Positions 18,430 through 26,819 of a stretch of DNA of 64,000 nucleotides are shown here, piece after piece (the stretch's first letter is position 1; each line of letters opens with the position of its first letter). The position numbers and the translations under genes are program-made. This stretch comes from Verrucomicrobiales bacterium. GTDB lineage: Bacteria; Verrucomicrobiota; Verrucomicrobiia; Verrucomicrobiales; DEV007. The stretch lies in contig JARGNG010000019.1 of assembly GCA_029213265.1 (NCBI GenBank), positions 1-64,000 on the forward strand. The letters run 5' to 3'. A model generated the notes under the pieces. It saw nothing but the letters and a program-made list of their open reading frames with translations, was not told the DNA's origin and made no database searches.

Positions 18430-18942
18430 TCACATCCCTGATTCAATCGATTCCCGGCTGAGGCAGCGGCGCAGAGCATCCATTCCGTATCGGTAGCGGG
18501 ACGCAGCGGTATTGGGGGAAATCTCCAGGGTCCTGCCGATCTCGTCGAAGGTCTGCTCACCCCAGATTTTCAGGGTAATCACTTCGCGGAACTTTTCGGG
18601 AATTTTTGCCATCGCCACCTGCAGGGCACGTGAAGTATCGTCTTCGGGCAGGGAAAACCAGGAGACAAGATCGCTTCCCTGATGGAAGGCTTCGTTCTCT
18701 CTCAGTCGCCGTCGATCGATACTGCGGGCCAGATCAATCGCACAGCGGCGAATATTGGTATAGGCGAGACTGACGACCTGCTCGTTGGGTGCGCCCTGAT
18801 GAGTTTTCCAGGTTTTGATCAAGGCCGCTTGAAGAACATCTTCCGCATCCGCCTCGGATCGCGATTGTTGGCGTGCAAACAGGAGGAGTCGATTCCCGTA
18901 CTCCGCCAACCACTCTTTCCATTGTTCAGAATGATCCTGCAT
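18430..18942 (-). CDS. ECF-type RNA polymerase sigma factor
   Basis: Small sigma-70 family factor of about 170 aa. Region 2 is SRSEADAEDVLQAALIKTWK; region 4 is IPEKFREVITLKIWGEQTFDEIGRTLEISPNTAASRYR, with a clear helix-turn-helix. The ATG at 18942 (MQDHSEQWKEWLAEYG) is chosen; a much longer in-frame extension to 19167 would overlap the oxidoreductase gene and has no sigma similarity. It follows the FAD oxidoreductase by 47 nt on the same strand, and no anti-sigma gene is adjacent. The regulon is unknown. Confidence 0.85.
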   Translation of the reverse strand: MQDHSEQWKEWLAEYGNRLLLFARQQSRSEADAEDVLQAALIKTWKTHQGAPNEQVVSLAYTNIRRCAIDLARSIDRRRLRENEAFHQGSDLVSWFSLPEDDTSRALQVAMAKIPEKFREVITLKIWGEQTFDEIGRTLEISPNTAASRYRYGMDALRRCLSRESIESGM

Positions 18943-18989
18943 CTGTGTATAAGACGGATGAACCCCCGATTCGTTCGAAAAAAATTCAG

Positions 18990-20039
18990 CTATCTCGTTG
19001 CCCGATAGATCATTCCGAAAGGAAGGAGGTGTTTCCGGGAAAGATTGGACAGCATTGCCTGCCCGATGGGAGTGCTCAGAATCGGATGCATCCAGCGGGA
19101 AATTGCCAGCCTGCGACGAAACTTGGAGGTGGCCCGTTTTCGATACTGGCTCAGCGCATCCGGCCACGCGAGTTCTCCTTTGGAATAGGCAGCAAGGAGC
19201 GGAACGGCGAGCTCGGCAGACTGGAAGGCCATGCTCATTCCGTTGCCGGTAAAGGGTGGAATGATGGAACCCCGATCTCCAATGCAGAAAGCGGATTCCT
19301 TCGCTCGATCCTGGGCCCCAAAGAGAAAGGCGCTCACTCCGCTGCAGGATTCGGAGTCGGCACCGGACTCCCGCAAGCGACCGGCGAGGCGATCGAGTCC
19401 GCAGGCCTCGACGTAGGTCGCGAGAGCCTCCTCCCCTTTCGCAGAGACATCACCTCGTTTTCGAAACAAGCCACAGGCATTCACCCGCCCGTTTTCGATG
19501 CGACTCAAACCCAGATAGCCATCTTCGCCGAGATGCATTTCCAGATCGGCTTCCAATGGCAAGCCGGGGAAGTGGGCCTTCAGCCCGATCCAATGGCTCT
19601 CGGTCCGAACGGGGCGTCCGGTTGCGAGGACGAAGCCCTGCGACGGCTTCTCTTCCTTCCGACCTCGAAACCTTTCTCCCTCGATCAGGTCGCCCCCTTT
19701 TTCCGCGAAACGTTCCGCCATTCTCTGATCGAGCCTATAGCGCGAAATACCGAGGGCCGGTTCCGGTAGCGGGGCCGAAAAAACGAGCCCGGTTCGATCA
19801 TACCAGGCCGTCGAGTGAAGACGCTCCGCGTCGTTCAAGAGGTCCCGCACACCGAGGGCCTGCAGGGTTTCCCCGCTGACGCCGGAAATGAATTCCCCGC
19901 AAACGCGATGGCGGGGAAAAGACGAAGCTTCCTGCAACCGTACCGGGATATTCCGATTCAACAGCGCCACTCCGAGGGAGAGCCCTGCGATTCCTCCCCC
20001 TACGATCCTAATGTCGTTTACGCCTTCTATTGCCGCCAT
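18990..20039 (-). CDS. FAD-dependent oxidoreductase (geranylgeranyl-reductase / monooxygenase-like)
   Basis: 349-aa flavoprotein of the PHBH fold. FAD-binding GxGxxG at the N-terminus (RIVGGGIAGLSLGVALL), the conserved GDRGSIIPPFTGNGMSMAF block near residue 260, and an HRVCGEFISG segment typical of geranylgeranyl-reductase-like enzymes. Its start overlaps the methyltransferase gene by 13 nt, so the two are probably co-translated. In many bacteria this pair accompanies a type III polyketide synthase in pigment or quinone pathways, but no such synthase is in the window. Substrate unknown. Confidence 0.75.
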   Translation of the reverse strand: MAAIEGVNDIRIVGGGIAGLSLGVALLNRNIPVRLQEASSFPRHRVCGEFISGVSGETLQALGVRDLLNDAERLHSTAWYDRTGLVFSAPLPEPALGISRYRLDQRMAERFAEKGGDLIEGERFRGRKEEKPSQGFVLATGRPVRTESHWIGLKAHFPGLPLEADLEMHLGEDGYLGLSRIENGRVNACGLFRKRGDVSAKGEEALATYVEACGLDRLAGRLRESGADSESCSGVSAFLFGAQDRAKESAFCIGDRGSIIPPFTGNGMSMAFQSAELAVPLLAAYSKGELAWPDALSQYRKRATSKFRRRLAISRWMHPILSTPIGQAMLSNLSRKHLLPFGMIYRATR

Positions 20040-20665
20040 GCTGTCATTCGATACGCACCAAGAAGGCTGACTGTTTCATGGATTTGCCAATCCGCGTCCA
20101 GTCCCAGTGCTTCCGGAAGTTCTCCCTGACGAAATCCGGCGCCAATACTTACCACCATGTCGTGTTGGGTCACTTCATTCACGAAAGGGAAAAAGACCGC
20201 GCTCAGGTGTTTGAAAATCGAATACCGGGCGGGTTCTGAAATGACCAAACACGAAAACTGTTCGTTGATGTGCCCCCCCAGAACCCGGAGAGAATCCTCC
20301 TCGAAATGGTGCAAAAACAAATTTGCGAGAAGACCCTCCGGCCTCGAAGAGGGATCTTTTTGTTCGAAAAATCCGAAGAGATCCCCCTCGTGCCACGGCC
20401 AGTCTTTTGGCCAACTGTCAGGCCGGGAAAGGAAATCGACCCCCCTTATCGAAGCCCCCTTGACCCGCTTCCCCAACTCGCCGCTTCCGGCTCCGATCTC
20501 CGTCCAGGAGGAAATGTCCGGTTGCCTCCGCAGTTGCCTCTTAATCCAGCGATAGTTTCCCATCACCGCATTGATCAAACGAAGATCACGTCGAGACCGG
20601 ATCGCGCGCGGATCGTCCTCCGGGAGGGAGTCGAGAATCTCCTCGATGACAATTCGTTCCTTCAC
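20027..20665 (-). CDS. SAM-dependent methyltransferase (class I)
   Basis: 212-aa class I methyltransferase. Motif I is WTEIGAGSGELGKRV, and GVDFLSRPDSWP with LANLFLHHFEEDSL follow as in small-molecule methyltransferases. No transmembrane segment. It starts 8 nt after the sulfatase stop and overlaps the FAD oxidoreductase by 13 nt, so a sulfatase - methyltransferase - oxidoreductase transcript on the minus strand is likely. The link with the oxidoreductase suggests tailoring of a lipid- or polyketide-derived product; this is inference. Confidence 0.75.
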   Translation of the reverse strand: MKERIVIEEILDSLPEDDPRAIRSRRDLRLINAVMGNYRWIKRQLRRQPDISSWTEIGAGSGELGKRVKGASIRGVDFLSRPDSWPKDWPWHEGDLFGFFEQKDPSSRPEGLLANLFLHHFEEDSLRVLGGHINEQFSCLVISEPARYSIFKHLSAVFFPFVNEVTQHDMVVSIGAGFRQGELPEALGLDADWQIHETVSLLGAYRMTAWRQ

Positions 20666-20673
20666 GGGAAGGG

Positions 20674-22047
20674 TTACGGATTTCCCGAGAGACTCGCCTC
20701 CATCTTTTCGCGGATCTTCAAGAGCCGCGCCACCACTTCCGGATTTTGTTCCTTCACATTCGTCGTCTCGCCGGGATCCTTCTCAAGATTCGCGAGAAAG
20801 AGTTGTTTGTCCTCCTTGGTCAATTCGGCCACTCCTTCCGGGCGAACATTCTCTGCCGCGTTGCCGAGCAATTTCCACGATCCCTCCCGGACGACCCACT
20901 TCGCATTCTTGGGATTGGCCCCGAGACGCCAGTAGACTTCCTCGTGAGCCGATTCGGCCTTTTCGTTCTTCAAAACCGGGACCATCGACTTGCCATCGAC
21001 GACGTGACCCCGGGGAATCTCCGCGCCGGTCAATTCAGCCAGGGTCGGAAACCAGTCCATGCCCGTTACGAGCTGTTCCCGGACTTTCCCCTGAGGCAAT
21101 TCTGCCGGCCAACTCACGACCGAAGGGACCCGCAGACCGCCTTCAAAGAGATTGCCCTTGTGTCCCCGATACGGTCCTGCCGAACCACCGCCGCCGAACG
21201 TGCGTTCCTCAACGGAATGACCGTGATCGGACTGAAAGACGAGAATGGTATTGTCCCGCAGTCCCGACTTCTCCAAATGATCGATCAAGCCGCCGAGTAA
21301 TTCATCGGTCGAGGAGACAAACGCCGCGTATTTGTCCCGGGGATGGGGCAGATCCTGGTATCTCTCTCTCCACTTTGCCGTTCCCTGGAGCGGGTAGTGA
21401 GGCCAGTTGATGGCCCAGTAGACGAAAAAGGGGCCGTTCTTCTCGCGATCAATAAAGGATTCCAACTCCTCCACCATGGCGTCTCCAAAGTACTGACCGT
21501 CCTGCCAGATTTCCTCTCCGTTGCGCCAGAGGTCGTGTCGGTTCGGTCCGTTCCAGTAGAAAAAATGCGAGTAGTTGTCGATACAGCCTCCCATGTGGCC
21601 GAAAGAATAGTCAAACCCCTGCGCGTTCGGCATCGTCTCGGGCGTGTATCCGAGGTGCCACTTTCCGATGTGTCCCGTTGCATACCCCGCGTTTTTGAAA
21701 AGCTCTGCCAGGGTCATCTTTTCGGCGGGCATTCCGGAGTTTCCTTTGGCCGAAGAAACATTGGCCGGAACTCCCGCCCGCGCCGGAATCTGTCCGGTCA
21801 ACAACCCCGCGCGTGAGGCCGAGCAGATCGCCGAAGGCGCCAGCATTTGGGTGAAGCGAATCCCGGTTTTGGCGAGCCGGTCAATATTGGGCGTTTCCAG
21901 ATCGGTGGAGCCGTAGCAATTCGCATCCACCGAACCCTGGTCGTCGGTATAGACGATGATTACGTTCGGCTTTCCGGGGGCTGCCTGGACCAGCGGAGGC
22001 AGTGCTAGGGAAAGGAGAAGGAGAAATGGGAAGCCGGGGATTTTCAT
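20674..22047 (-). CDS. Secreted S1-family sulfatase
   Basis: Exported arylsulfatase-type enzyme. The signal peptide is MKIPGFPFLLLLSLALPPLVQA (cleavage near APGKPN). The sulfatase signature CSASRAGLLTG provides the Cys that must be matured to formylglycine; PNVIIVYTDDQG supplies metal ligands and FQSDHGHS the C-terminal pair. Start: ATG 22047 gives a clean signal peptide; in-frame starts at 22080 and 22077 add 11 residues. Such enzymes desulfate marine polysaccharides in Planctomycetes and Verrucomicrobia, but the substrate cannot be read from the sequence. No maturase (anSME) lies nearby. Confidence 0.92.
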   Translation of the reverse strand: MKIPGFPFLLLLSLALPPLVQAAPGKPNVIIVYTDDQGSVDANCYGSTDLETPNIDRLAKTGIRFTQMLAPSAICSASRAGLLTGQIPARAGVPANVSSAKGNSGMPAEKMTLAELFKNAGYATGHIGKWHLGYTPETMPNAQGFDYSFGHMGGCIDNYSHFFYWNGPNRHDLWRNGEEIWQDGQYFGDAMVEELESFIDREKNGPFFVYWAINWPHYPLQGTAKWRERYQDLPHPRDKYAAFVSSTDELLGGLIDHLEKSGLRDNTILVFQSDHGHSVEERTFGGGGSAGPYRGHKGNLFEGGLRVPSVVSWPAELPQGKVREQLVTGMDWFPTLAELTGAEIPRGHVVDGKSMVPVLKNEKAESAHEEVYWRLGANPKNAKWVVREGSWKLLGNAAENVRPEGVAELTKEDKQLFLANLEKDPGETTNVKEQNPEVVARLLKIREKMEASLSGNP

Positions 22048-22252
22048 CGTGACGATGATAGGCACCACCTTTCGCATCACAAGAAGAAACCGTAATTCGA
22101 CTGCCTTGTTCCCCGACGGAAAGTGGGTTCCCCGTTTTCGCTTCGTGCCTCTACAGCAGAGAGCCCGTTCATCTCATGTGCGGAGCGGCTTTCGGAATCT
22201 AAATGCCCATCACGGTGGCAACTCCCTTGCCCAGGTCCTGGAGGGCTCCCTA

Positions 22253-22923
22253 TCAGGAAGTCGGCTTCCTTTTGGCGAGTGGAAAGCGAATCCAGAACTC
22301 GGCACCACCCTCCCGTTCGAGTTTCTTTTTCAGGCGGCAAATGGTTGAATTCACGACATTCGTTCCCGGATCAAACTGAATCCCCATACCTGATCTAGGA
22401 GAAAGGAATTCGTCATGACCTCGCCTTCATGATTCAGAAAAAGCCGGAGAAGAGACCACTCCCGAGGTTGCAACGCTACGGGAGCCCCATCGACAATGAC
22501 TTCCCACAAGAGGGGATCCAGTCTCCAACCTTCCGGGAATTTCGGGTCCGCCGCCCTGAAGTGCCCATAGCGGCGGCTGAGCGCCTTCAGCCCCGCTTTT
22601 AACTCATCCATGGAAAATGGTTTGGTCAGATAGTCATCCCCATCCATCGACAGTCCCCGGACCCGGTCACTTACCTCACTTCAGGCCGTCAAAAAGATCA
22701 CGGGAGTGTCGATCTCCTCCGCCCGCATTTTCTCCACGATTTCGACACCGCTGACCTCAGGGAGAGAAATATCCAGAACGGCAATGTCCCATTGCTGTTC
22801 AAGCGCCAATTTGAGCCCGGAACGTCCGTTGCTTTCGGCCTGAACCTCATATCCCAGTTCGGTCAGTTCAACAAACAATTGGCGGTTCAACTCCGCATCG
22901 TCTTCCACCCAAAGCGCGTTCAT
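22253..22923 (-). pseudogene. OmpR-type response regulator pseudogene (nonsense plus 1-nt deletion)
   Basis: A full OmpR-family regulator can be read here in pieces. The REC domain (MNALWVEDDAEL..., Asp in VLDISLPEVSGVE) ends at VIFLTA with a TGA at 22681-22683 where family members have Arg, consistent with CGA to TGA. The same frame resumes at SEVSDRVRGL, has the conserved Lys in DDYLTKPF, and runs into the winged-helix domain to QVWGF. There one C is missing (TTCAG instead of TTCCAG, near 22376); in the next frame the family C-terminus continues (QFDPGTNVVNSTICRLKKK) to a stop at 22253. Two independent lesions make this a true pseudogene. No partner kinase is nearby. Confidence 0.88.
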
Positions 22924-23185
22924 CGAATACAGTCGTCGGTCAGGAGTGAGTTCCTCGCAATCAGGGAATTATTACCAAACGACAACGTGCGAGACAGGAA
23001 TTCTAAAGCTCTCCATTTCAGAGCCTCGGGAATCCGGGACGGCTCGCCTCTCTTAGAGGATACGAGGCAACGTTTGAAGGCCTTGCGGAAGAACGGTTCG
23101 AACGGGAACATTCGGGACCGGGTTGTCGTCCAAGTCAAAGCAAAGTAGGAGGGGAAAAATTCGGCATCCTGTCGTAGAATCCCCC

Positions 23186-24232
23186 ATGCCACCAACGGAG
23201 GATGACGAACGCTATCTGCGCGCGGCCCTGGAACAGGGAGAGAAAGGTCTCGGCCGAACCAGCCCGAATCCTGCGGTAGGAGCTGTCATCGTAAGGAAGG
23301 GCGAAATCATTGGGCGCGGATGGCACAGGAAAGCCGGAGGTGCCCATGCTGAGGTGGAGGCGATTCAGGACGCGGTTGCAAATGTTGGCAGGGAAGCACT
23401 CGACGGGTCTGCCATCTATGTCACTCTGGAACCCTGCTCGACTCAGGGCAAAACGCCTCCCTGTGTTCAGGCGATTCTTGACGCGGGTATTGCCCGTGTC
23501 GTCACGGGAGCGACGGACCCGAACCCGGCCCATGCCGGTGCGGGGTTTGAAATTCTCCGAAAGGCTGGAGTGGAAGTCACCACCGGGGTTCTCGTAGAGG
23601 AGGCTAATCATCTGATTCGTTACTTCGCCAAGCGGATTACGACAGGGCTTCCTTTTGTTATCGCCAAAACCGCGGCCACTCTCGATGGGCGCACCACCCT
23701 CGGACCCGGGCAGAGCCAGTGGATCTCGAGTTCCGAGTCGCGTGAGGACGTGCAGAGACTGCGGCGCGAGTGTGACGCGATTCTCGTGGGAGGAGAAACC
23801 CTTCGACAGGACAATCCGTCCCTGACGCGACGAAGGAGGGACATCGTGGACAGCGAGCAACCTCTCCGGGTCGTTCTCACTTCAGATGAGGCATTGCCGG
23901 AGGGGCATTCTCTCTTTACCGATGAGCACAAAGATCGCACGAGAGTTTATCTGGGGATTTCCCTGCGGGAGTCTCTTATTCAATTGGCAGGAGAAGGTGT
24001 GAATGCGGTTTTGTTAGAGTCGGGTGGCCGGCTTCTCGGGCACGCCCTCGAGGATCAACTGGTCGATGAGGTCGTTCTTTACCTCGCGCCCAAACTGGGA
24101 GGTGGAGCGACGCGGTTGCTCCCTGTCGATAACGTCCTCACCAATTTGGGCGATCTGGATGTCGCGAAAATCGGTCGAGATCTTCGGATCGTCGGTCGTC
24201 CCCGCTATTCCTCCCAGGGGACGGAACCGTGA
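23186..24232 (+). CDS. ribD: Bifunctional riboflavin deaminase/reductase RibD
   Basis: Carries out deamination of DARPP and reduction of the ribosyl side chain in riboflavin synthesis. The N-terminal deaminase domain has the zinc His and catalytic Glu in GGAHAEVEAI and the zinc cysteines in LEPCSTQGKTPPC. The reductase domain starts near residue 150 (KTAATLDGRTTLGPGQSQWISS, then AILVGGETLRQDNPSLT). The ATG at 23186 is chosen (MPPTEDDERYLRAAL); an in-frame start at 23123 adds unrelated residues. ribE lies separately at 46.5 kb. No FMN riboswitch was recognised upstream. Confidence 0.94.
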   Translation: MPPTEDDERYLRAALEQGEKGLGRTSPNPAVGAVIVRKGEIIGRGWHRKAGGAHAEVEAIQDAVANVGREALDGSAIYVTLEPCSTQGKTPPCVQAILDAGIARVVTGATDPNPAHAGAGFEILRKAGVEVTTGVLVEEANHLIRYFAKRITTGLPFVIAKTAATLDGRTTLGPGQSQWISSSESREDVQRLRRECDAILVGGETLRQDNPSLTRRRRDIVDSEQPLRVVLTSDEALPEGHSLFTDEHKDRTRVYLGISLRESLIQLAGEGVNAVLLESGGRLLGHALEDQLVDEVVLYLAPKLGGGATRLLPVDNVLTNLGDLDVAKIGRDLRIVGRPRYSSQGTEP

Positions 24233-24245
24233 TTCTACCGAACCA

Positions 24246-24269
24246 CCACCTTCCTGCGAAGGCGGCTAC
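24246..24269. repeat. REP-like intergenic palindrome, copy 1
   Basis: 24-nt element just after ribD that folds as CCACCTTC/GAAGGCGG with one non-Watson-Crick pair and ends GGCTAC. It matches 20 of 24 positions of the element at 63581-63604. Confidence 0.5.
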
Positions 24270-24361
24270 GTGGATACGAAAAGAGGAAACCCTGTTGAGT
24301 GGGGGAAGTAACCCTGTTTACTCTTTCAGAAACGCCGTCTATAACTGTATACCTATCATTC

Positions 24362-25597
24362 ATGAAATTCCGTATCGCGCTGTTCGTCCTGCTATTTCCC
24401 CTGCTTGCCCCCAGTCAGGAGTCGACCACGCTCGATGAAGTGAACGACGCGACGGCGTTTCTTGCAGGGATCGATCTTCCTCACCGGGCGGACCATCCAC
24501 TGACTTCTTCGAAATCCTGGCAGTTCCACAAGAAGACGCTCGATCAGGAATTCACGAGTCACCAGGAGCGGGTCCTTTTCCCGATGAGCGCCTGGTCGAA
24601 TGCGGAGCTCACTCCGGAGTTCGTAGAGGAAAGCACCGTGCGTTATCTCTTCAGCGGCCCGGACATTCTTCATGCGTTTCATATGTTCCCGAAGGCCGAT
24701 ACTTTCATTCTTTGTGGACTCGAGCCGGTGGGTGAGATTCCGAAACTCGATTCTCTCACGTCCGCGAATGCCGGTCGTGCCCTTGGGGAAGTGCGCAATG
24801 CTCTTGGCGAAATCATCAACTTCAGCTTCTTCCGGACAAAGGATATGAAGGAAGATCTTCAGTTCGCGACCTTTCACGGAACGACTCCGATCATGATGAT
24901 TTTCCTGGCGCGCTCCGGTCAGTATATCAAGAGCATCGAGTTTCAGGAGCTGAACGACGACGGCACTCTGACCGGTAAAGGACTCGATTCCAAGGGAGCA
25001 GACGGGGTGAAAATCGAGTTCTCGCCGCGTCGTATGTCGACCACGAAAACACTCTACTACTTCTCGTCCGACCTATCCGATGGAGGCTTTCCGAAGACCG
25101 GGTTTCGCACCTGGCTGGAATCGCAATTGAAGGGAAACAGCTACCTGAAGGCGGCGTCCTTTCTGATGCACCAGAACTGGTTCAAGCACGTGCGCCAACA
25201 TCTTCTCGACTACAGCGTTCAGATCGTTCAGGACGATTCCGGAATTCCCTTCCGCTATTTTGAAGCGGATGTCTGGTATGCCGATCTCTTCGGAAATTAC
25301 AATGGTCCGATTGACCTGTTCGCTGAGTACTACCAGCGAGGACTTCGTTCTGCCTATCAGACGCGCAAGAAGCCGCTCGATTTCGGCACCGGATACAAGT
25401 GGCGAAAAGGGGAGTCGAATCTGATGCGGTTTGTCCGGCAGGATGCCGTGGCCGGGTTGGAGGCAAAGAAAGCCGAGCCGGCAGCTGATGCACCAGCGGA
25501 TCCGGCCCCGGCCAAGCCTGCCGCTTCCAAGACACCGGAAGAAGTGCCGACTTCGGCACCGGAAAAAGAAGAGGCTAGTCCTTCTTCAGACCTTTGA
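24362..25597 (+). CDS. Secreted protein of unknown function
   Basis: Not recognised. Starts with a signal peptide (MKFRIALFVLLFPLLAPSQ) and is about 411 aa long, so probably periplasmic or secreted. Segments such as YLFSGPDILHAFHMFPKADTF and YFSSDLSDGGF look structured; the last 60 residues are Ala/Pro/Glu-rich and probably disordered. No HExxH, Ser-hydrolase or cofactor motif was seen. The ATG at 24362 is favoured over an upstream start at 24299 because of the signal peptide. It is convergent with the serine hydrolase on the other strand, and their coding ends overlap by 23 nt. Confidence 0.7.
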   Translation: MKFRIALFVLLFPLLAPSQESTTLDEVNDATAFLAGIDLPHRADHPLTSSKSWQFHKKTLDQEFTSHQERVLFPMSAWSNAELTPEFVEESTVRYLFSGPDILHAFHMFPKADTFILCGLEPVGEIPKLDSLTSANAGRALGEVRNALGEIINFSFFRTKDMKEDLQFATFHGTTPIMMIFLARSGQYIKSIEFQELNDDGTLTGKGLDSKGADGVKIEFSPRRMSTTKTLYYFSSDLSDGGFPKTGFRTWLESQLKGNSYLKAASFLMHQNWFKHVRQHLLDYSVQIVQDDSGIPFRYFEADVWYADLFGNYNGPIDLFAEYYQRGLRSAYQTRKKPLDFGTGYKWRKGESNLMRFVRQDAVAGLEAKKAEPAADAPADPAPAKPAASKTPEEVPTSAPEKEEASPSSDL

Positions 25598-26693
25598 ACA
25601 AATTGGGGAACAGGGGCTTCGTTTTGCGGGGCTGAGGAGTTGTCGCTTCGCTCTCCGCATTTTCGAACAGGATCTTGAGAAATTCGTAGTCCCGAAACTC
25701 GTGCCCGGGTTTCCCGTGATGTACGACAATCAGATCCATCGAGGGCACGAGGTAGAGGCGCTGAAAGGTAGACCCCAGGGAACAAACCAGGTCGACCGGA
25801 GCATTGGTGCTGAGGCAGGCGCCGCGCCAGTCTTCCGGCATGGGATCGAGTTCGAGATCCTCTTCCACGTCCACTTCCCGGGCCCCTTCCGACTTGGCAT
25901 AGCCGTTCAGCCAGAAGCAAAGACCGAATGCGGGATTGATGGTCGTTCCCGAAAAGCACTGGGCGAGGCTTTCCGTTTTCACGAGGCGCCGTCCGTTCCA
26001 TACGCCGCCCGCATTGATCAATTCCCCGAACTTGATCCAGGTTTTTCCCGTCATATACATCCCCGCCGACGGGACCGGGTTTGCATGGGCATCTTCTCTC
26101 CATCGGGAGATCTGGATTCCCAATGGCTGGATCAATTTTCTTTTCAGATAGTCGTCATAGGAAATGCCTTTTCGTTTCAGTTTGCGACGGAGGATCTCGC
26201 AGAAGGCATTGAGGTGACCGGGACCATAGATAAAGCTCTGTCCCCGGTCGCGGGTCGCTTCGAGTGAGGCGGCGAGGGCAATCTTGTCCTCCGAAGACCT
26301 TCCGTAGATTTCTTCAAAGCCGGTTTCCAATCCCGAAGTGAAATTGAGGAGATCCCGGATCGTGATTCGACCCCTGCGGGGATCGTCCTTCCATTCGATC
26401 AGGGTTTTTGAGGCTGGTTCATCCAGTTTGAGAAGCCCCTCCTCCTGCGCGATGACCGCCAGCACTCCAAAGAAAGACTTCGTGCCGGAGTAGATATGGA
26501 GCGGAGCCCCGGAGTAGCCGTTGTAGTATTTCTCGAAGCGAACCCGGCCCTGCTCTTTCACGATCAATCCGATTCCGTTGTGCGTCGCCGAATACTTTTG
26601 CGCTGCCGCAATCGACGCGGGGGAAAGCTGGGCCCGCGACACAATCGGAAGACTGAGAAAGAGTGCGAGGAGGAACGAAATGCGAAAACCCAT
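25575..26693 (-). CDS. Secreted beta-lactamase-like serine hydrolase (class C fold)
   Basis: 372-aa exported protein (signal MGFRISFLLALFLSLPIVSRAQ) of the penicillin-binding-protein/class C beta-lactamase fold. The nucleophile motif SxxK is Ser69-Gly-Thr-Lys72 in YSGTKSF; YGPGHLN fits the Tyr motif. Family members include esterases, D-aminopeptidases and beta-lactamases; here the short C-terminus and the lack of resistance context favour an esterase or peptidase. Its 3' end overlaps the convergent gene by 23 nt. Confidence 0.8.
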   Translation of the reverse strand: MGFRISFLLALFLSLPIVSRAQLSPASIAAAQKYSATHNGIGLIVKEQGRVRFEKYYNGYSGAPLHIYSGTKSFFGVLAVIAQEEGLLKLDEPASKTLIEWKDDPRRGRITIRDLLNFTSGLETGFEEIYGRSSEDKIALAASLEATRDRGQSFIYGPGHLNAFCEILRRKLKRKGISYDDYLKRKLIQPLGIQISRWREDAHANPVPSAGMYMTGKTWIKFGELINAGGVWNGRRLVKTESLAQCFSGTTINPAFGLCFWLNGYAKSEGAREVDVEEDLELDPMPEDWRGACLSTNAPVDLVCSLGSTFQRLYLVPSMDLIVVHHGKPGHEFRDYEFLKILFENAESEATTPQPRKTKPLFPNLFKGLKKD

Positions 26694-26779
26694 TGCTGGA
26701 GAAGATGCCCGCTTCGGGCGCGCGGGTCAAAGACGAAGCGAGACGATATGGTTTCCCGGATACGTCCTCGGGGAGGGTG

Positions 26780-26785
26780 TATCAT
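26780..26785 (+). promoter_or_regulatory. Possible -10 element of the transaldolase gene
   Basis: TATCAT with a TG pair directly before it, predicted start near 26792 and leader about 28 nt. No good -35 box is visible. The same hexamer precedes other genes in the window. Confidence 0.3.
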
Positions 26786-26819
26786 TGGACAGACGGCGCG
26801 ATCTCCGGCAAATTGAGTC

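Noticed and set aside
22924-23185. FMN riboswitch upstream of ribD
   Set aside because: The conserved RFN core blocks were not found in this spacer, and the position fits an ordinary promoter region.
22920-23195. Kinase remnant next to the response-regulator pseudogene
   Set aside because: Both sides (22080-22252 and 22924-23185) were read in all frames; no HisKA, N-box or G-box residues were found.
24354-24359. TATCAT as -10 box of the secreted unknown protein
   Set aside because: Only 2 nt before the ATG, so the start would fall inside the gene; a TATAAC hexamer at 24340 is also possible, so no promoter is called.
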